Source of the DNA: Dyadobacter sp. CY356
GTDB taxonomy: Bacteria > Bacteroidota > Bacteroidia > Cytophagales > Spirosomataceae
Direction: 5' to 3'
DNA: 64,000 nucleotides
Assembly: GCF_021440195.1 (NCBI RefSeq)
Contig: NZ_JAJTSZ010000006.1
Span: 124,001-188,000 of the forward strand
Made by a program: the position numbers and the translations under genes. Positions 54,100 through 63,169 of this stretch are shown here, in pieces. The notes beneath the pieces were generated by a model, which saw only the letters and a list, made by a program, of their open reading frames with translations, did not search any database and was not told the origin of the DNA. How positions within the stretch are numbered: the first letter of the stretch is position 1; the number at the start of each line of letters is the position of its first letter.

Positions 54100-55521
54100 A
54101 TGATTACACCAAATTCAATTCCGGTTCCCACAACTCCTGTTGACGATTCCTTCCGGGATCATTTTAATGGTGTTAACGAAGATGGAAAACGGAATTGGTT
54201 TTATCCGCAAAAACCAAAAGGATTATGGCACAACCGTCGTATATGGTTTACAGTCATTATTCTTACATTATTATTTGTAACGCCTTTTTTGAAGTATAAC
54301 AACCAGCCGATTTTACTTTTCAACGTCTTTGAAAGAAAATTTATCATTTTTGGTTTATTCATCGGGCCACAGGATTATTGGCTTTTTGGGCTTACGATGT
54401 TATCCTTTATGGTTTTTATTGTGCTGTTCACAACCATATTCGGGCGTTTGTGGTGCGGCTGGGCTTGTCCGCAAACTGTTTTCATGGAAATGGTTTTCCG
54501 GAAAATAGAGTACATTATTGAAGGCGACAGTGGTAAACAAAAATTACTAAATAAATCCCCCTGGAAGCGGGATAAAATACTTAAAAAAGGGGCTAAATAT
54601 TTCTCATTTTTACTGGTCTCATTTCTGATTGCCAATCTGCTTTTAGCCTATATTATCGGTGTCGATGAAGTATCAAAAATAATCAGTGAACCGATAAGTC
54701 AGCATGTTCCGCTCTTTTCGGGAATCATCATTTTTACAATCGTTTTCTATTTCAATTTTGCATGGCTGCGCGATCAGGCTTGTACAGTCGTTTGTCCATA
54801 TGGGCGGTTGCAGGGTGTACTTACGGATAGAAATTCTATCGTAGTGGCCTATGATTACAAACGTGGAGAACCTCGTGAAAAACTGCATAAAGGGCTAGAC
54901 CGCACCGCCGGAGACTGTGTAAGTTGTTTTCAGTGTGTGGCGGTGTGCCCAACCGGAATTGATATCCGGAATGGTACGCAAATGGAATGTGTAAACTGCA
55001 CAGCCTGTATCGATGCCTGCGACTCTATCATGGATAAAGTCGGTTTTGACAAAGGTTTGATAAAATACACTTCCGAAAATGCGATTGTCAGCGGCGTTAA
55101 TAAACTGATAACAAACCGTACGCGGGGATATATTGTGGTACTCATTTTATTATGGTCGGCGCTGGGGTATCTGGTCGTTTCCAGAAATGACACTCAAACT
55201 ACATTATTTCGGGCACCAGGTAGTCAGTATATTGAAAACAAGGATGGTACGATCAGTAATTTATATACTTTCAAAATTTTCAACAAAACAAATCAGATCG
55301 TAAAACCCATCATTCATCTTGAATCTCCAAAAGGCACTTTACTTTTTGCGGGTAAACCAGACCTGACATTGGATGGAGCTGGTATGTCAGAAGGGACACT
55401 TTTTATAATCATACCAAAAACAGAATTAAAAAGCAGGAAAACAAAACTGATACTTTCTGTTTTTCAGGGGAAAGATAAACTGGAAACTTTTGAGACTACA
55501 TTCATGGCACCGGAAGAGTGA
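54100..55521 (+). CDS. ccoG: cbb3 oxidase accessory protein CcoG (FixG/RdxA)
   Basis: The 473-residue protein has five membrane segments and a polyferredoxin domain with two 4Fe-4S clusters (CVSCFQCVAVCPTG from Cys273, then CVNCTACIDAC). The C-terminal immunoglobulin-like domain ends the protein. The NapH-type motif GRLWCGWACPQTVFME is present. CcoG reduces copper for cbb3 oxidase assembly. It lies between ccoP and ccoH. Confidence 0.94.
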   Translation: MITPNSIPVPTTPVDDSFRDHFNGVNEDGKRNWFYPQKPKGLWHNRRIWFTVIILTLLFVTPFLKYNNQPILLFNVFERKFIIFGLFIGPQDYWLFGLTMLSFMVFIVLFTTIFGRLWCGWACPQTVFMEMVFRKIEYIIEGDSGKQKLLNKSPWKRDKILKKGAKYFSFLLVSFLIANLLLAYIIGVDEVSKIISEPISQHVPLFSGIIIFTIVFYFNFAWLRDQACTVVCPYGRLQGVLTDRNSIVVAYDYKRGEPREKLHKGLDRTAGDCVSCFQCVAVCPTGIDIRNGTQMECVNCTACIDACDSIMDKVGFDKGLIKYTSENAIVSGVNKLITNRTRGYIVVLILLWSALGYLVVSRNDTQTTLFRAPGSQYIENKDGTISNLYTFKIFNKTNQIVKPIIHLESPKGTLLFAGKPDLTLDGAGMSEGTLFIIIPKTELKSRKTKLILSVFQGKDKLETFETTFMAPEE

Positions 55522-55568
55522 TTCAAGTGATACGAATTCATATTTGAAATAACTAAACAAAAAACATC

Positions 55569-56021
55569 ATGAAATTAAACTGGGGAACAGGCATTGCATT
55601 ACTCTATGCAGGATTTGTGGTCATGATACTTTTGCTGGTAGGTATGAGCGCAAGTCAGAAAATTGATCTGGTGACGGATCAGTATTATGAAGAAGAATTA
55701 CGATTTCAGGAGAAAATAAATAAGGTAAATCTGGCAAAAGGATTGCGCCATCCGCTGACCTGGAAAGTGGAACCGCAGGGAATCGTGATCATTTATCCAA
55801 AGGAATTTTTAGCAGACAGCCTGACCGGAACTGTCAGATTATATTGTCCATCTGATAATACAAAAGACCGTAGTTTTCCGGTTAAAATGCAAAATAATGA
55901 ACAGTTGATAGCAGCGTCAGAACTTCAGGCCGGTCGCTATTATTTACAAATTGACTGGAAAAACGGTAAACAATCCTACTGGAATGAAGGCGTTGTGGTG
56001 ATAACAAAATCCGAAATGTGA
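55569..56021 (+). CDS. ccoH: FixH-family protein CcoH
   Basis: A single N-terminal membrane helix (GIALLYAGFVVMILLLVGMSASQKIDLVTDQYYEEELRFQ) is the FixH opening, including the VxxxYYxxExxxQ pattern. A periplasmic beta domain follows, ending VVVITKSEM. CcoH assists assembly of the oxidase. It overlaps the next gene by four bases (GTGATGA), so translation is coupled. Confidence 0.92.
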   Translation: MKLNWGTGIALLYAGFVVMILLLVGMSASQKIDLVTDQYYEEELRFQEKINKVNLAKGLRHPLTWKVEPQGIVIIYPKEFLADSLTGTVRLYCPSDNTKDRSFPVKMQNNEQLIAASELQAGRYYLQIDWKNGKQSYWNEGVVVITKSEM

Positions 56022-56728
56022 TGAATAATGCACTGCCATACCTCGCCTTGTCAATGGGATTGCTGAGCAGTTTCCATTGTATCGCCATGTGTGGCCCCAT
56101 TGCTTTGGCTTTGCCGGTTCAAAAAGGAAACAAGTTACAGCAATTTTCAGGTCTGACTTTATATAATACCGGACGCACTTTCACTTATGCCTCGCTCGGA
56201 ATTATTTTAGGCTCTGTTGGTTCTACTTTTACCTGGATTGGCTATTTACGATATCTATCGATTTTTTCAGGTATACTGATGTTGCTTTATGTGTTGTGGC
56301 CCACCCGGCTTGCTCACTATTTTCATCTACCAATATTCTGGCAGAAATTTATTCAGCATTTAAAAAAACAAATGGGTGAAATGCTGCGAAGCCGGAAATT
56401 GCAAAGCTTTTTTCTGCTGGGAATTTTAAACGGATTACTCCCCTGCGGCCTCGTTTATCTTGCGCTGATCAGTTCAATAGCAACCGGAAATGCTTTCAGC
56501 GGTGGTTTGTATATGTTAATGTTTGGTATTGGCACTTTACCAGCCATGATGGCTGTTGGTTTTTTTAAACAATGGTTTTCGACATCACTCCGCTCTTATG
56601 TCAGGAAACTAACACCCATCATGCTTGCAATAGCGGGTATCATACTGGTTATGAGAGGAATAATGATAGAATATCCGGTTAATAATTCTTCCGATGGTAG
56701 TTCAATTACCATCTGCCACGGCAAATAA
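56018..56728 (+). CDS. SafE/TauE-type membrane protein of the cco operon
   Basis: The 236-residue protein has about six membrane helices and the Cys-containing opening SSFHCIAMCGPIALALP. A second repeat has LLGILNGLLPCGLVYLALISSIATG. The family is often annotated as sulfite exporter. In cbb3 operons this type accompanies copper and heme delivery (inference from context). It overlaps ccoH by four bases, so translation is coupled. Confidence 0.88.
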   Translation: MMNNALPYLALSMGLLSSFHCIAMCGPIALALPVQKGNKLQQFSGLTLYNTGRTFTYASLGIILGSVGSTFTWIGYLRYLSIFSGILMLLYVLWPTRLAHYFHLPIFWQKFIQHLKKQMGEMLRSRKLQSFFLLGILNGLLPCGLVYLALISSIATGNAFSGGLYMLMFGIGTLPAMMAVGFFKQWFSTSLRSYVRKLTPIMLAIAGIILVMRGIMIEYPVNNSSDGSSITICHGK

Positions 56729-56784
56729 TCACCTTTTCCAAACGCTCAATTCACTAAAATCCTTCCAAAAGTAAGTTTTCAAGC

Positions 56785-56796
56785 TGATTTCTGTCA
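56785..56796. promoter_or_regulatory. Candidate Crp/Fnr-type site before hemN
   Basis: TGATTTCTGTCA fits TGA-N6-TCA, 62 bases before the hemN start. The match to the Fnr consensus is partial (second half GTCAT). Confidence 0.35.
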
Positions 56797-56858
56797 TGTT
56801 TTTAGCCCTTGCAGCTAACTAGTTTTGACAAATAGAAATTAATTAAAACACTACACCC

Positions 56859-58223
56859 ATGGATAAGGATTTGCTTTTTAAATACAATACTCCCGGGCCA
56901 AGATATACAAGTTATCCAACCGTTCCGTACTGGCAAAAAACGCCGCCAACAGAACAAAACTGGAAAAAACTAGCCAAAGAAGCTTTTACAATTTCCAACG
57001 AAAAAGAAGGAATCAGCCTTTATATACACCTGCCATTTTGTGAGAGCCTATGCACTTACTGCGGCTGCAATACCCGAATTACGATTAATCATAAAGTTGA
57101 AGAAACATATATCAATGCAGTTTTGAAAGAATGGGAATTGTATTTTTCCATTTTTGATACTACCAAACCAATAATCAGGGAAATTCACCTTGGCGGAGGG
57201 ACACCCACTTTTTTCAGCCCTGAAAATCTGGCAAAATTGATTGAAGGTTTATTGAAAAATGCCGATGTTCATCCAAAAGCGCAATTCAGCTTTGAAGCAC
57301 ATCCTGGCAACACGACAGATGAACATCTGCAAGCTCTTTTCAATGTTGGTTTTCGCAGGGTAAGTATTGGTGTTCAAGACTTTAATCCTTTGGTACTTGC
57401 GGTAATTAATCGCCACCAAACCTTTGAACAGGTATCGCATCTGACAAAAAAAGCAAGAGAAATTGGTTACACATCTGTGAATTACGACATCGTTTACGGG
57501 TTGCCTATGCAGAAAGTCTGCACGATGATGGAAACAATAATGCGTGTTGTACAGCTGCGTCCGGATCGTATTGCCTTTTACAGTTATGCACATATTCCAT
57601 GGATAAAACCAGGACAAAGAAAATATACCGAAAGCGATTTACCGGATCCTGATAAAAAAATGGCGATTTACGAAACGGGTAGAAATGCGCTGGAACTTTC
57701 TGGGTATCATGATATTGGCATGGATCATTTTTCACTCGAAACAGACGAGCTTTTTAAAGCACAGCAAAACGGCCGTTTGCATAGAAATTTCATGGGGTAT
57801 ACCGACACACATACGCAGCTGCTTATAGGTTTGGGTGCATCTTCGATCAGCGATAGCTGGACGGGTTATGTTCAAAATGAAAAAAATGTTGAGGCCTATT
57901 ATGAGAAAATCAGTGCCGGCATTTTACCAATTATCAAAGGCCACGAACTGACAAAAGATGATCTCATTTTGCGAAAACATATTCTCCGGATTATGACCTC
58001 GTTTGAGACATCCTGGAAGCATGAAGACGAAGTTTGTGACGATTTATACAAAGCGCTGGAAAGATTATCAGAATTGCAGTTTGACGAACTTGTCGAAATT
58101 GAGCCTTATCAATTACGTGTAACAGATACCGGGAAAGCCTTTGTGAGAAACGTATGTATGGCATTCGATGCAAAACTATGGGCAGAATCATCTGCAACAG
58201 TCCAATTTAGCAAGACAGTTTAG
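56859..58223 (+). CDS. hemN: Oxygen-independent coproporphyrinogen III oxidase
   Basis: The radical-SAM site is C61-x3-C65-x2-C68-x-C70 (HLPFCESLCTYCGC). The strand IREIHLGGGTPTFF and the family-specific YTSYPTVPYW opening follow. HemN makes protoporphyrinogen in anaerobic or microaerobic cells, which fits a role in supplying heme for cbb3 oxidase. The length (454 residues) matches true HemN rather than shorter HemW. Confidence 0.94.
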   Translation: MDKDLLFKYNTPGPRYTSYPTVPYWQKTPPTEQNWKKLAKEAFTISNEKEGISLYIHLPFCESLCTYCGCNTRITINHKVEETYINAVLKEWELYFSIFDTTKPIIREIHLGGGTPTFFSPENLAKLIEGLLKNADVHPKAQFSFEAHPGNTTDEHLQALFNVGFRRVSIGVQDFNPLVLAVINRHQTFEQVSHLTKKAREIGYTSVNYDIVYGLPMQKVCTMMETIMRVVQLRPDRIAFYSYAHIPWIKPGQRKYTESDLPDPDKKMAIYETGRNALELSGYHDIGMDHFSLETDELFKAQQNGRLHRNFMGYTDTHTQLLIGLGASSISDSWTGYVQNEKNVEAYYEKISAGILPIIKGHELTKDDLILRKHILRIMTSFETSWKHEDEVCDDLYKALERLSELQFDELVEIEPYQLRVTDTGKAFVRNVCMAFDAKLWAESSATVQFSKTV

Positions 58224-58241
58224 GTTGAAGTTCGAGGCAGC

Positions 58242-58277
58242 ATTCTATCATTCACTCATTCAACAATTCTATCATTC
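58242..58277. repeat. Paired direct repeats ahead of the kinase gene
   Basis: The 12-base unit ATTCTATCATTC occurs at 58242-58253 and 58266-58277, a period of 24 bases. It lies in the promoter region of the kinase gene and could be a binding site pair. Confidence 0.4.
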
Positions 58278-58321
58278 TTTTGTGTTCGTTTGTTCTCTTC
58301 AACTATGTCCTGTAACTTGGT

Positions 58322-59581
58322 ATGTTAAGTTCAAATTATTTAGAAAAACATACCCAAGCCATGACACGGCACATTGAAATGCTCGACGCACTTTTTAAAC
58401 ATGCCACCGAAGGAATTGTAGTAGTCAATAAAGAAGGAGTAATTGTGATGTTGAATCCCAAGGCACTCGAACTTTTTGGCTATGAAGACACAGAACTTGT
58501 GAATCAGAAAATTGAAAGTCTCATCCCAAGAAGGCTGACAAAAGCACACGTTCACCACCGCGACCATTATCTGGAATCGCCTCATGCACGCGGAATGGGG
58601 AATTCGCTTGAACTCTATGCGAGAAGAAAAGACGGGAGTGAATTTCCTGTCGAAGTGAGTTTGAGCCCGTTTAAGACAAGTGAAGGCCAGTTTGTTGTCA
58701 GTTTTGTTATTGATATAACGGAAAGAAAAAAGCAGGAAAATATTATCCAGGAAGCAAATCAGGAAATTCAGAAGCTGAATGCAGAACTGGAAGAACGCGT
58801 AAATCAACGTACCGAAGAATTGGCAAAAGCAATACGTAAAATTGAACAATCACAGGAAGAAGTCATGCGTGCTTTGAAAAAAGAACGAGAACTGAACAAT
58901 ATGAAAAGTCAGTTTGTGACCATTGCTTCCCATGAATTCCGCACGCCGCTGGCTACTATTCTTTCCTCAGCTTCCCTGATCGGTAGATATGCTAAAACCG
59001 AAGAAGAAGACAAAAGGCAGAAACACGTGCAGCGGATCAAATCTGCGGTGACCAATCTGACAGAAATTTTAAACGATTTTATGTCGATAGGAAAACTTGA
59101 AGAGGGAAGAATCCACAGCGTTCCTGTTTATACTGAGCTGCCCGATTTTTGCGAGGGGCTGATTGAAGAAATCAAAGGTTTATGTAAGGAAGGACAAACG
59201 ATTTTATTTTCCCATTCAGGTAATAAAGGCGTTTGGATCGATAAACAGTTGCTTCGGAACGTAATCTTTAATCTACTTTCCAATGCTATCAAATATTCGG
59301 ATAGCGGAAAATTGATCCGTTTTGACGTGAAGGCCGATGGGAAAACGATTTTATTTGAAATTGTTGACCAGGGTATTGGAATACCAGAAAGTGATCAAGC
59401 ACACATTTTTGATCGTTTTTTCCGCGCAAATAATGCCGGAAATGCGCAGGGAACTGGTTTGGGCCTCAACATCGTACAAAATTACGTCAGCCTGATGGGA
59501 GGTGAAGTTTCTTTTTCAAGTGCAGTCAACAAAGGAACGACTTTTAATATCACACTGCCGGACCACTTACCTGCTAATTAA
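58322..59581 (+). CDS. PAS-domain sensor histidine kinase (FixL-like arrangement)
   Basis: A PAS domain (about residues 20-140, ATEGIVVVNKEGVIVMLNPKALELFGY) has a His-rich stretch (AHVHHRDHYLESPHARGMG, 75-93). A coiled-coil linker (140-195) leads to the HisKA motif ASHEFRTPLATI (His204). The ATPase has NLLSNAIKYS, DQGIGIP and GTGLGLNIV. No membrane segment is seen, so it is cytoplasmic. It is 15 bases before the receiver-Crp gene, its likely partner. Heme binding by the PAS histidines is possible but not shown by the sequence. Confidence 0.93.
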   Translation: MLSSNYLEKHTQAMTRHIEMLDALFKHATEGIVVVNKEGVIVMLNPKALELFGYEDTELVNQKIESLIPRRLTKAHVHHRDHYLESPHARGMGNSLELYARRKDGSEFPVEVSLSPFKTSEGQFVVSFVIDITERKKQENIIQEANQEIQKLNAELEERVNQRTEELAKAIRKIEQSQEEVMRALKKERELNNMKSQFVTIASHEFRTPLATILSSASLIGRYAKTEEEDKRQKHVQRIKSAVTNLTEILNDFMSIGKLEEGRIHSVPVYTELPDFCEGLIEEIKGLCKEGQTILFSHSGNKGVWIDKQLLRNVIFNLLSNAIKYSDSGKLIRFDVKADGKTILFEIVDQGIGIPESDQAHIFDRFFRANNAGNAQGTGLGLNIVQNYVSLMGGEVSFSSAVNKGTTFNITLPDHLPAN

Positions 59582-59596
59582 CAGATCGAAGCTAAA

Positions 59597-60661
59597 ATGG
59601 AAAATAAAAGAATATTGCTGATTGAAGATAATCCGGAAATGCGTGAAAATACTGCTGAGATTTTAGAGCTTGCAAATTATCACGTTCTGACTGCGCACAA
59701 TGGCAAGGAAGGGGTTCAGCTTGCCCATCATGAAAAACCGGATTTAATTATTTGTGACATCATGATGCCGGAGCTGGACGGTTATGGAGTTCTTCATTTA
59801 CTCAGTAAGGATGATCACACCGCCAATATCCCGTTTGTATTTTTAACGGCAAAAGCTGAAAAAAATGATTACCGCAAAGGAATGACCATGGGTGCGGATG
59901 ATTATTTGACAAAACCGTATGATGATGTGGAATTGTTAAATGCGGTGGAAATCAGGCTCAAAAAAAGCGAGCGTCTGAAAGGACAATTTACACGCACAGC
60001 AGAAGGCCTGGACGAATTTATTCACGAAGCAAAATCTTTTGACCTGATCACGAAACTGGCTGAGGATAAAAAAACGAAAACACTGAGAAAAAAGGAAACC
60101 ATTTATACCGAAGGCAGTTTCCCGTCCAATGTTTTTTTCCTGCAAAAAGGTAAAGTAAAAGCTTACAAATCGAACGATAACGGGAAAGAGTACATTACTG
60201 AGTTGTACAAGGAAGGTGATTTTTTTGGTTATCTGGATTTACTTCAGGGCGAATCGTATCAGGAAACAACCATTTCTCTTGAAAAGTCGGAAGTGGCGAT
60301 GATTCCTAAAGATGATTTTTTTAATCTTTTGCAGGGAAACCGGGAAGTGGCGACGAAATTTATTAAGATGCTTTCTAACGAAATCAAGGATCGGGAAGAG
60401 CGCTTGCTGCAATTGGCTTACAATTCTGTAAGGAAACGTGTTGCCCAGGCCTTGGTTATGCTTGTTCAGCGATATCAGGAAGATCGGTCCAAACCATTTT
60501 CAATGGCCATTACCCGTGAAGATATTGCTTCTATGGTCGGGACGGCGACGGAAACTGTGATCAGGACTTTATCGGATTTTAAGGAAGAAAAACTGGTTGA
60601 TATGAAAGGCAGCCTGATAACGGTTCTGGATTACGAAAAACTTTCCCGGATGCGAAACTAA
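59597..60661 (+). CDS. Receiver domain fused to a Crp/Fnr-type regulator
   Basis: The receiver domain (1-120) has intact key residues: D11, phosphoacceptor D54 (IICDIMMPELDG) and K106 (LTKPYDD). A cNMP-binding-like jelly roll follows (about 150-265, YTEGSFPSNVFFLQKGKVKAYK). The protein ends with a Crp-type helix-turn-helix (about 285-354, ITREDIASMVGTATETVIRTLSDFKEEKLV). In rhizobia, FixJ (receiver plus LuxR domain) activates fixK (Crp family); here both roles seem joined in one protein. It should respond to phosphorylation and control the adjacent cco and hemN genes. It overlaps the convergent gene by four bases. Confidence 0.92.
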   Translation: MENKRILLIEDNPEMRENTAEILELANYHVLTAHNGKEGVQLAHHEKPDLIICDIMMPELDGYGVLHLLSKDDHTANIPFVFLTAKAEKNDYRKGMTMGADDYLTKPYDDVELLNAVEIRLKKSERLKGQFTRTAEGLDEFIHEAKSFDLITKLAEDKKTKTLRKKETIYTEGSFPSNVFFLQKGKVKAYKSNDNGKEYITELYKEGDFFGYLDLLQGESYQETTISLEKSEVAMIPKDDFFNLLQGNREVATKFIKMLSNEIKDREERLLQLAYNSVRKRVAQALVMLVQRYQEDRSKPFSMAITREDIASMVGTATETVIRTLSDFKEEKLVDMKGSLITVLDYEKLSRMRN

Positions 60662-61305
60662 TTTTCGATCAGTAAAGATGTGTTTACCATATTTTTCAGT
60701 TCAAGCAGATTGGTGATTCTGAGCTTATCCAGAATTCTGGTTTTGTATACAGAAATTGTTGGAATATGCACGCCCATAATTTTTGCAATATTAGCGACTG
60801 TTTCTCCTTTGATCAGGTGTGTAAAGATTTCAAACTCCTTTTCATCCAGACTGTCAAAACGATCTGCCTTTTTGTTATACAGAACTTGTTCAACCATCAG
60901 ATCAGACATTTCCTGGCTTATATACCATTTTCCTTTACTGATGACGCCTACTGCCTTAACAATCTCATTTATATTGTTATTTCTAAAAAAACAATAGCCA
61001 TTCACGCCACTTGTGAGATAACGTTTTATGACAATATATTCAATTTCTGAGGAGAAAATCAGGATGGGCAAAACCGGGTTTAACAGTCTTATCTTGTTGA
61101 TAAGGCCAAGAATATTGGTATTTGGCAGATCCAGATTCAAAATGAGCAAATCGTAAGAATCGTTGACAACTTTTCTTAATGCATCATTTCCGGTTTCTAC
61201 TTCATCCAGCACCACATTTTCATAGTCGCCTTCCTGGAAAAGCAAACACAAATCAGCATGTGTACCCAACTCCTGATTCACCAAAAGTACCTGATTCATA
61301 ATCAA
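60658..61305 (-). CDS. LuxR/NarL-type regulator with a degenerate receiver domain
   Basis: The C-terminal LuxR helix-turn-helix is normal (LDEKEFEIFTHLIKGETVANIAKIMGVHIPTISVYKTRILDKLRI). The N-terminal receiver fold lacks the key residues. The acidic pair is N10-Q11 (VLLVNQE), the phosphoacceptor is N57 (LILNLDLPN), and the conserved Lys is replaced by F107 (GYCFFRN). It cannot be phosphorylated in the standard way. It is convergent with the receiver-Crp gene and overlaps it by four bases. Confidence 0.9.
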   Translation of the reverse strand: MIMNQVLLVNQELGTHADLCLLFQEGDYENVVLDEVETGNDALRKVVNDSYDLLILNLDLPNTNILGLINKIRLLNPVLPILIFSSEIEYIVIKRYLTSGVNGYCFFRNNNINEIVKAVGVISKGKWYISQEMSDLMVEQVLYNKKADRFDSLDEKEFEIFTHLIKGETVANIAKIMGVHIPTISVYKTRILDKLRITNLLELKNMVNTSLLIEN

Positions 61306-61443
61306 TTATTTTAATGGAGATTTGGCAGTCAAAAATAACTTTTGACAGATATTTATGGCACAAGTTGCAAAGGTACTGGCTTATACCAGGAAATAAGTAG
61401 CAAAATTTCTGAATTTACGTAGCAGGATACCTACAAGGTAATA

Positions 61444-62559
61444 TTACAAATTTTGTAAATATTTTACTATTAATTTTCCTGTTTTTTGTGACGCTCCCGA
61501 CCCGCCCACCAGCTTGTGAAGCTTTGCATAATTTTCAAGCTGATCAGATCTCTTTTCTCCGCTTTTCAAAATTGATTTCAATTCTTCCACCAATTGTTTT
61601 TCATTCAAATCGTCCTGAATAAGTTCACGGACTACCTCCTTTTCCGTGATCAGATTAACAAGAGAAATGAATGGCACACGAATCAGTTTTTTAGCGACGG
61701 CGTAAGAAAATCCGCTTGTTTTATAGCATACAACTTCCGGAATATTTAGCAGGGCAGTTTCCAAAGTTGCAGTACCTGACGTCACAAGTGCAGCTTCTGA
61801 AATATGCAATAAATCATAGGTTGATTCATAAACAACGGAAACGTTGTTCAACGCTTCATACTTTTCATAAAGAGTTGCAGGAAGATTTCTTACACCAGCT
61901 ACCACAAACTGATAGTCAGGAAAATGTGGCTGAACAGTCAACATCAGATCCAGCATATTAATGATTTCCTGCTTGCGGCTACCAGGAAGCAAAGCAATAA
62001 CCGGCTGACTATCAATTAATTTATTATTTTTTCTAAAATCCGGATCGGGCGCGAAAGCTTCAATGGCGTCCATCAATGGATTGCCAACATAATCTACTTT
62101 GAAATCAAACTTATTATAAAAATCAATTTCAAAGGGAAAAATGACAAACATGCGATCAACATTTGCTTTGATTTTTAAAGCACGTTTCTGATTCCACGCC
62201 CAGACTTTCGGAGAAATGTAATAGAAGATCTTAAACCCGTTTTTCTTACCAAATGCAGCCATCCGCAGGTTAAATCCGGGATAATCTATCAGTACAATGA
62301 CATCCGGCTTATATTCCAGAATGTCCTTCTTACATTTTTTCAGGAAGCCGGTAATTTTCAGGATGTTCTTCGCCACCTCCAGAAAACCCATAAATGCGGT
62401 ATCCTTATAATGCGTTACCAAATCCATTCCTTCCGCCTCCATCATATCACCGCCCCAGCCACGAAACTGCGCATCAGGATCATTGGATTTTATGCCTTTC
62501 ATCAGATTGGCACCATGTAAATCACCCGAGCGTTCGCCGGCAATGAGGTAGTATTTCAT
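61444..62559 (-). CDS. lpxB: Lipid-A-disaccharide synthase
   Basis: It has the GT19 layout: start YYLIAGERSGDLHGANLMKG, then DVIVLIDYPGFNLRMA, YYISPKVWAWNQKRA, LLPGSRKQEI and TSGTATLETALLNIPEVVCYK. The enzyme joins UDP-diacylglucosamine and lipid X in the cytoplasm, a step of lipid A assembly. At 371 residues it is of normal length. The upstream QueD-type gene ends two bases before its start. Confidence 0.95.
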   Translation of the reverse strand: MKYYLIAGERSGDLHGANLMKGIKSNDPDAQFRGWGGDMMEAEGMDLVTHYKDTAFMGFLEVAKNILKITGFLKKCKKDILEYKPDVIVLIDYPGFNLRMAAFGKKNGFKIFYYISPKVWAWNQKRALKIKANVDRMFVIFPFEIDFYNKFDFKVDYVGNPLMDAIEAFAPDPDFRKNNKLIDSQPVIALLPGSRKQEIINMLDLMLTVQPHFPDYQFVVAGVRNLPATLYEKYEALNNVSVVYESTYDLLHISEAALVTSGTATLETALLNIPEVVCYKTSGFSYAVAKKLIRVPFISLVNLITEKEVVRELIQDDLNEKQLVEELKSILKSGEKRSDQLENYAKLHKLVGGSGASQKTGKLIVKYLQNL

Positions 62560-62561
62560 GC

Positions 62562-62981
62562 TTATTCGCCGTAATATTCTACAAAATTTTTCGGTGTTTC
62601 AACCAGTTTGATATAATGCAATTGTGACGTCGGTGCTACTTCCTGAATTGCAGGAGCCAGTATTTTCCATATCTCCGTCACAAAAATTTCACACGAAGCC
62701 ATTTTGTCTTTCATAAAATCCACATCAAGATTCAGATTTTTATGATCAACTTTATCAACAACCTTATCCTTAATCAAATCACCCAAAACTTTCAAATCAA
62801 TCACAAATCCTGTATCCGGATCCGGTTTACCTTTTACCGTTACTATTAATTCAAAATTATGTCCATGCCAGTTATTATTGGCACAAGGCCCAAATACCTC
62901 CTGATTTTTTTCTTCTGACCATGCCGGGTTAAAAAGCCGGTGAGCTGCATTAAAATGCTCTTTTCTCGTTACGTAAATCAT
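62562..62981 (-). CDS. 6-pyruvoyl-tetrahydropterin synthase / QueD homologue
   Basis: This is a zinc enzyme of 139 residues. The three histidine ligands are H14 (NAAHRLF), H39 and H41 (NNWHGHNFEL), with Cys33 as the likely catalytic residue (GPCANNN) and Glu at the end (VETPKNFVEYYGE). The family contains QueD, for queuosine synthesis, and eukaryote-like PTPS. The length and CxxxxxHGH pattern fit either. The gene is co-transcribed with lpxB, a pairing with no metabolic link. Confidence 0.9.
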   Translation of the reverse strand: MIYVTRKEHFNAAHRLFNPAWSEEKNQEVFGPCANNNWHGHNFELIVTVKGKPDPDTGFVIDLKVLGDLIKDKVVDKVDHKNLNLDVDFMKDKMASCEIFVTEIWKILAPAIQEVAPTSQLHYIKLVETPKNFVEYYGE

Positions 62982-63169
62982 AAATTTTCCCTTCCCTTTC
63001 TAATAATGTTACAAAATTACATCTTGTATCGGTAGTTTTGTAAAAATATTAGCAGTTAACTCAAAAAAATACAATTTAAAAAGAAAATTTCAGGAGTAGA
63101 TTGAACGTGAAAATTGCTCTTATCTGGCATTCTTTTTACAGTTTAACCTCATTAAACAAATAATCTAAT

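Noticed and set aside
58379..58750. Calling the PAS domain a FixL-type heme sensor.
   Set aside because: The His-rich stretch lies near the place of the FixL heme ligand, but the spacing to the following strand differs, and similar stretches occur in non-heme PAS proteins.
58340..58849. A 169-codon frame antisense to the PAS kinase gene.
   Set aside because: It is a Cys- and Phe-rich shadow of the PAS and coiled-coil coding region, with no motif or independent support.
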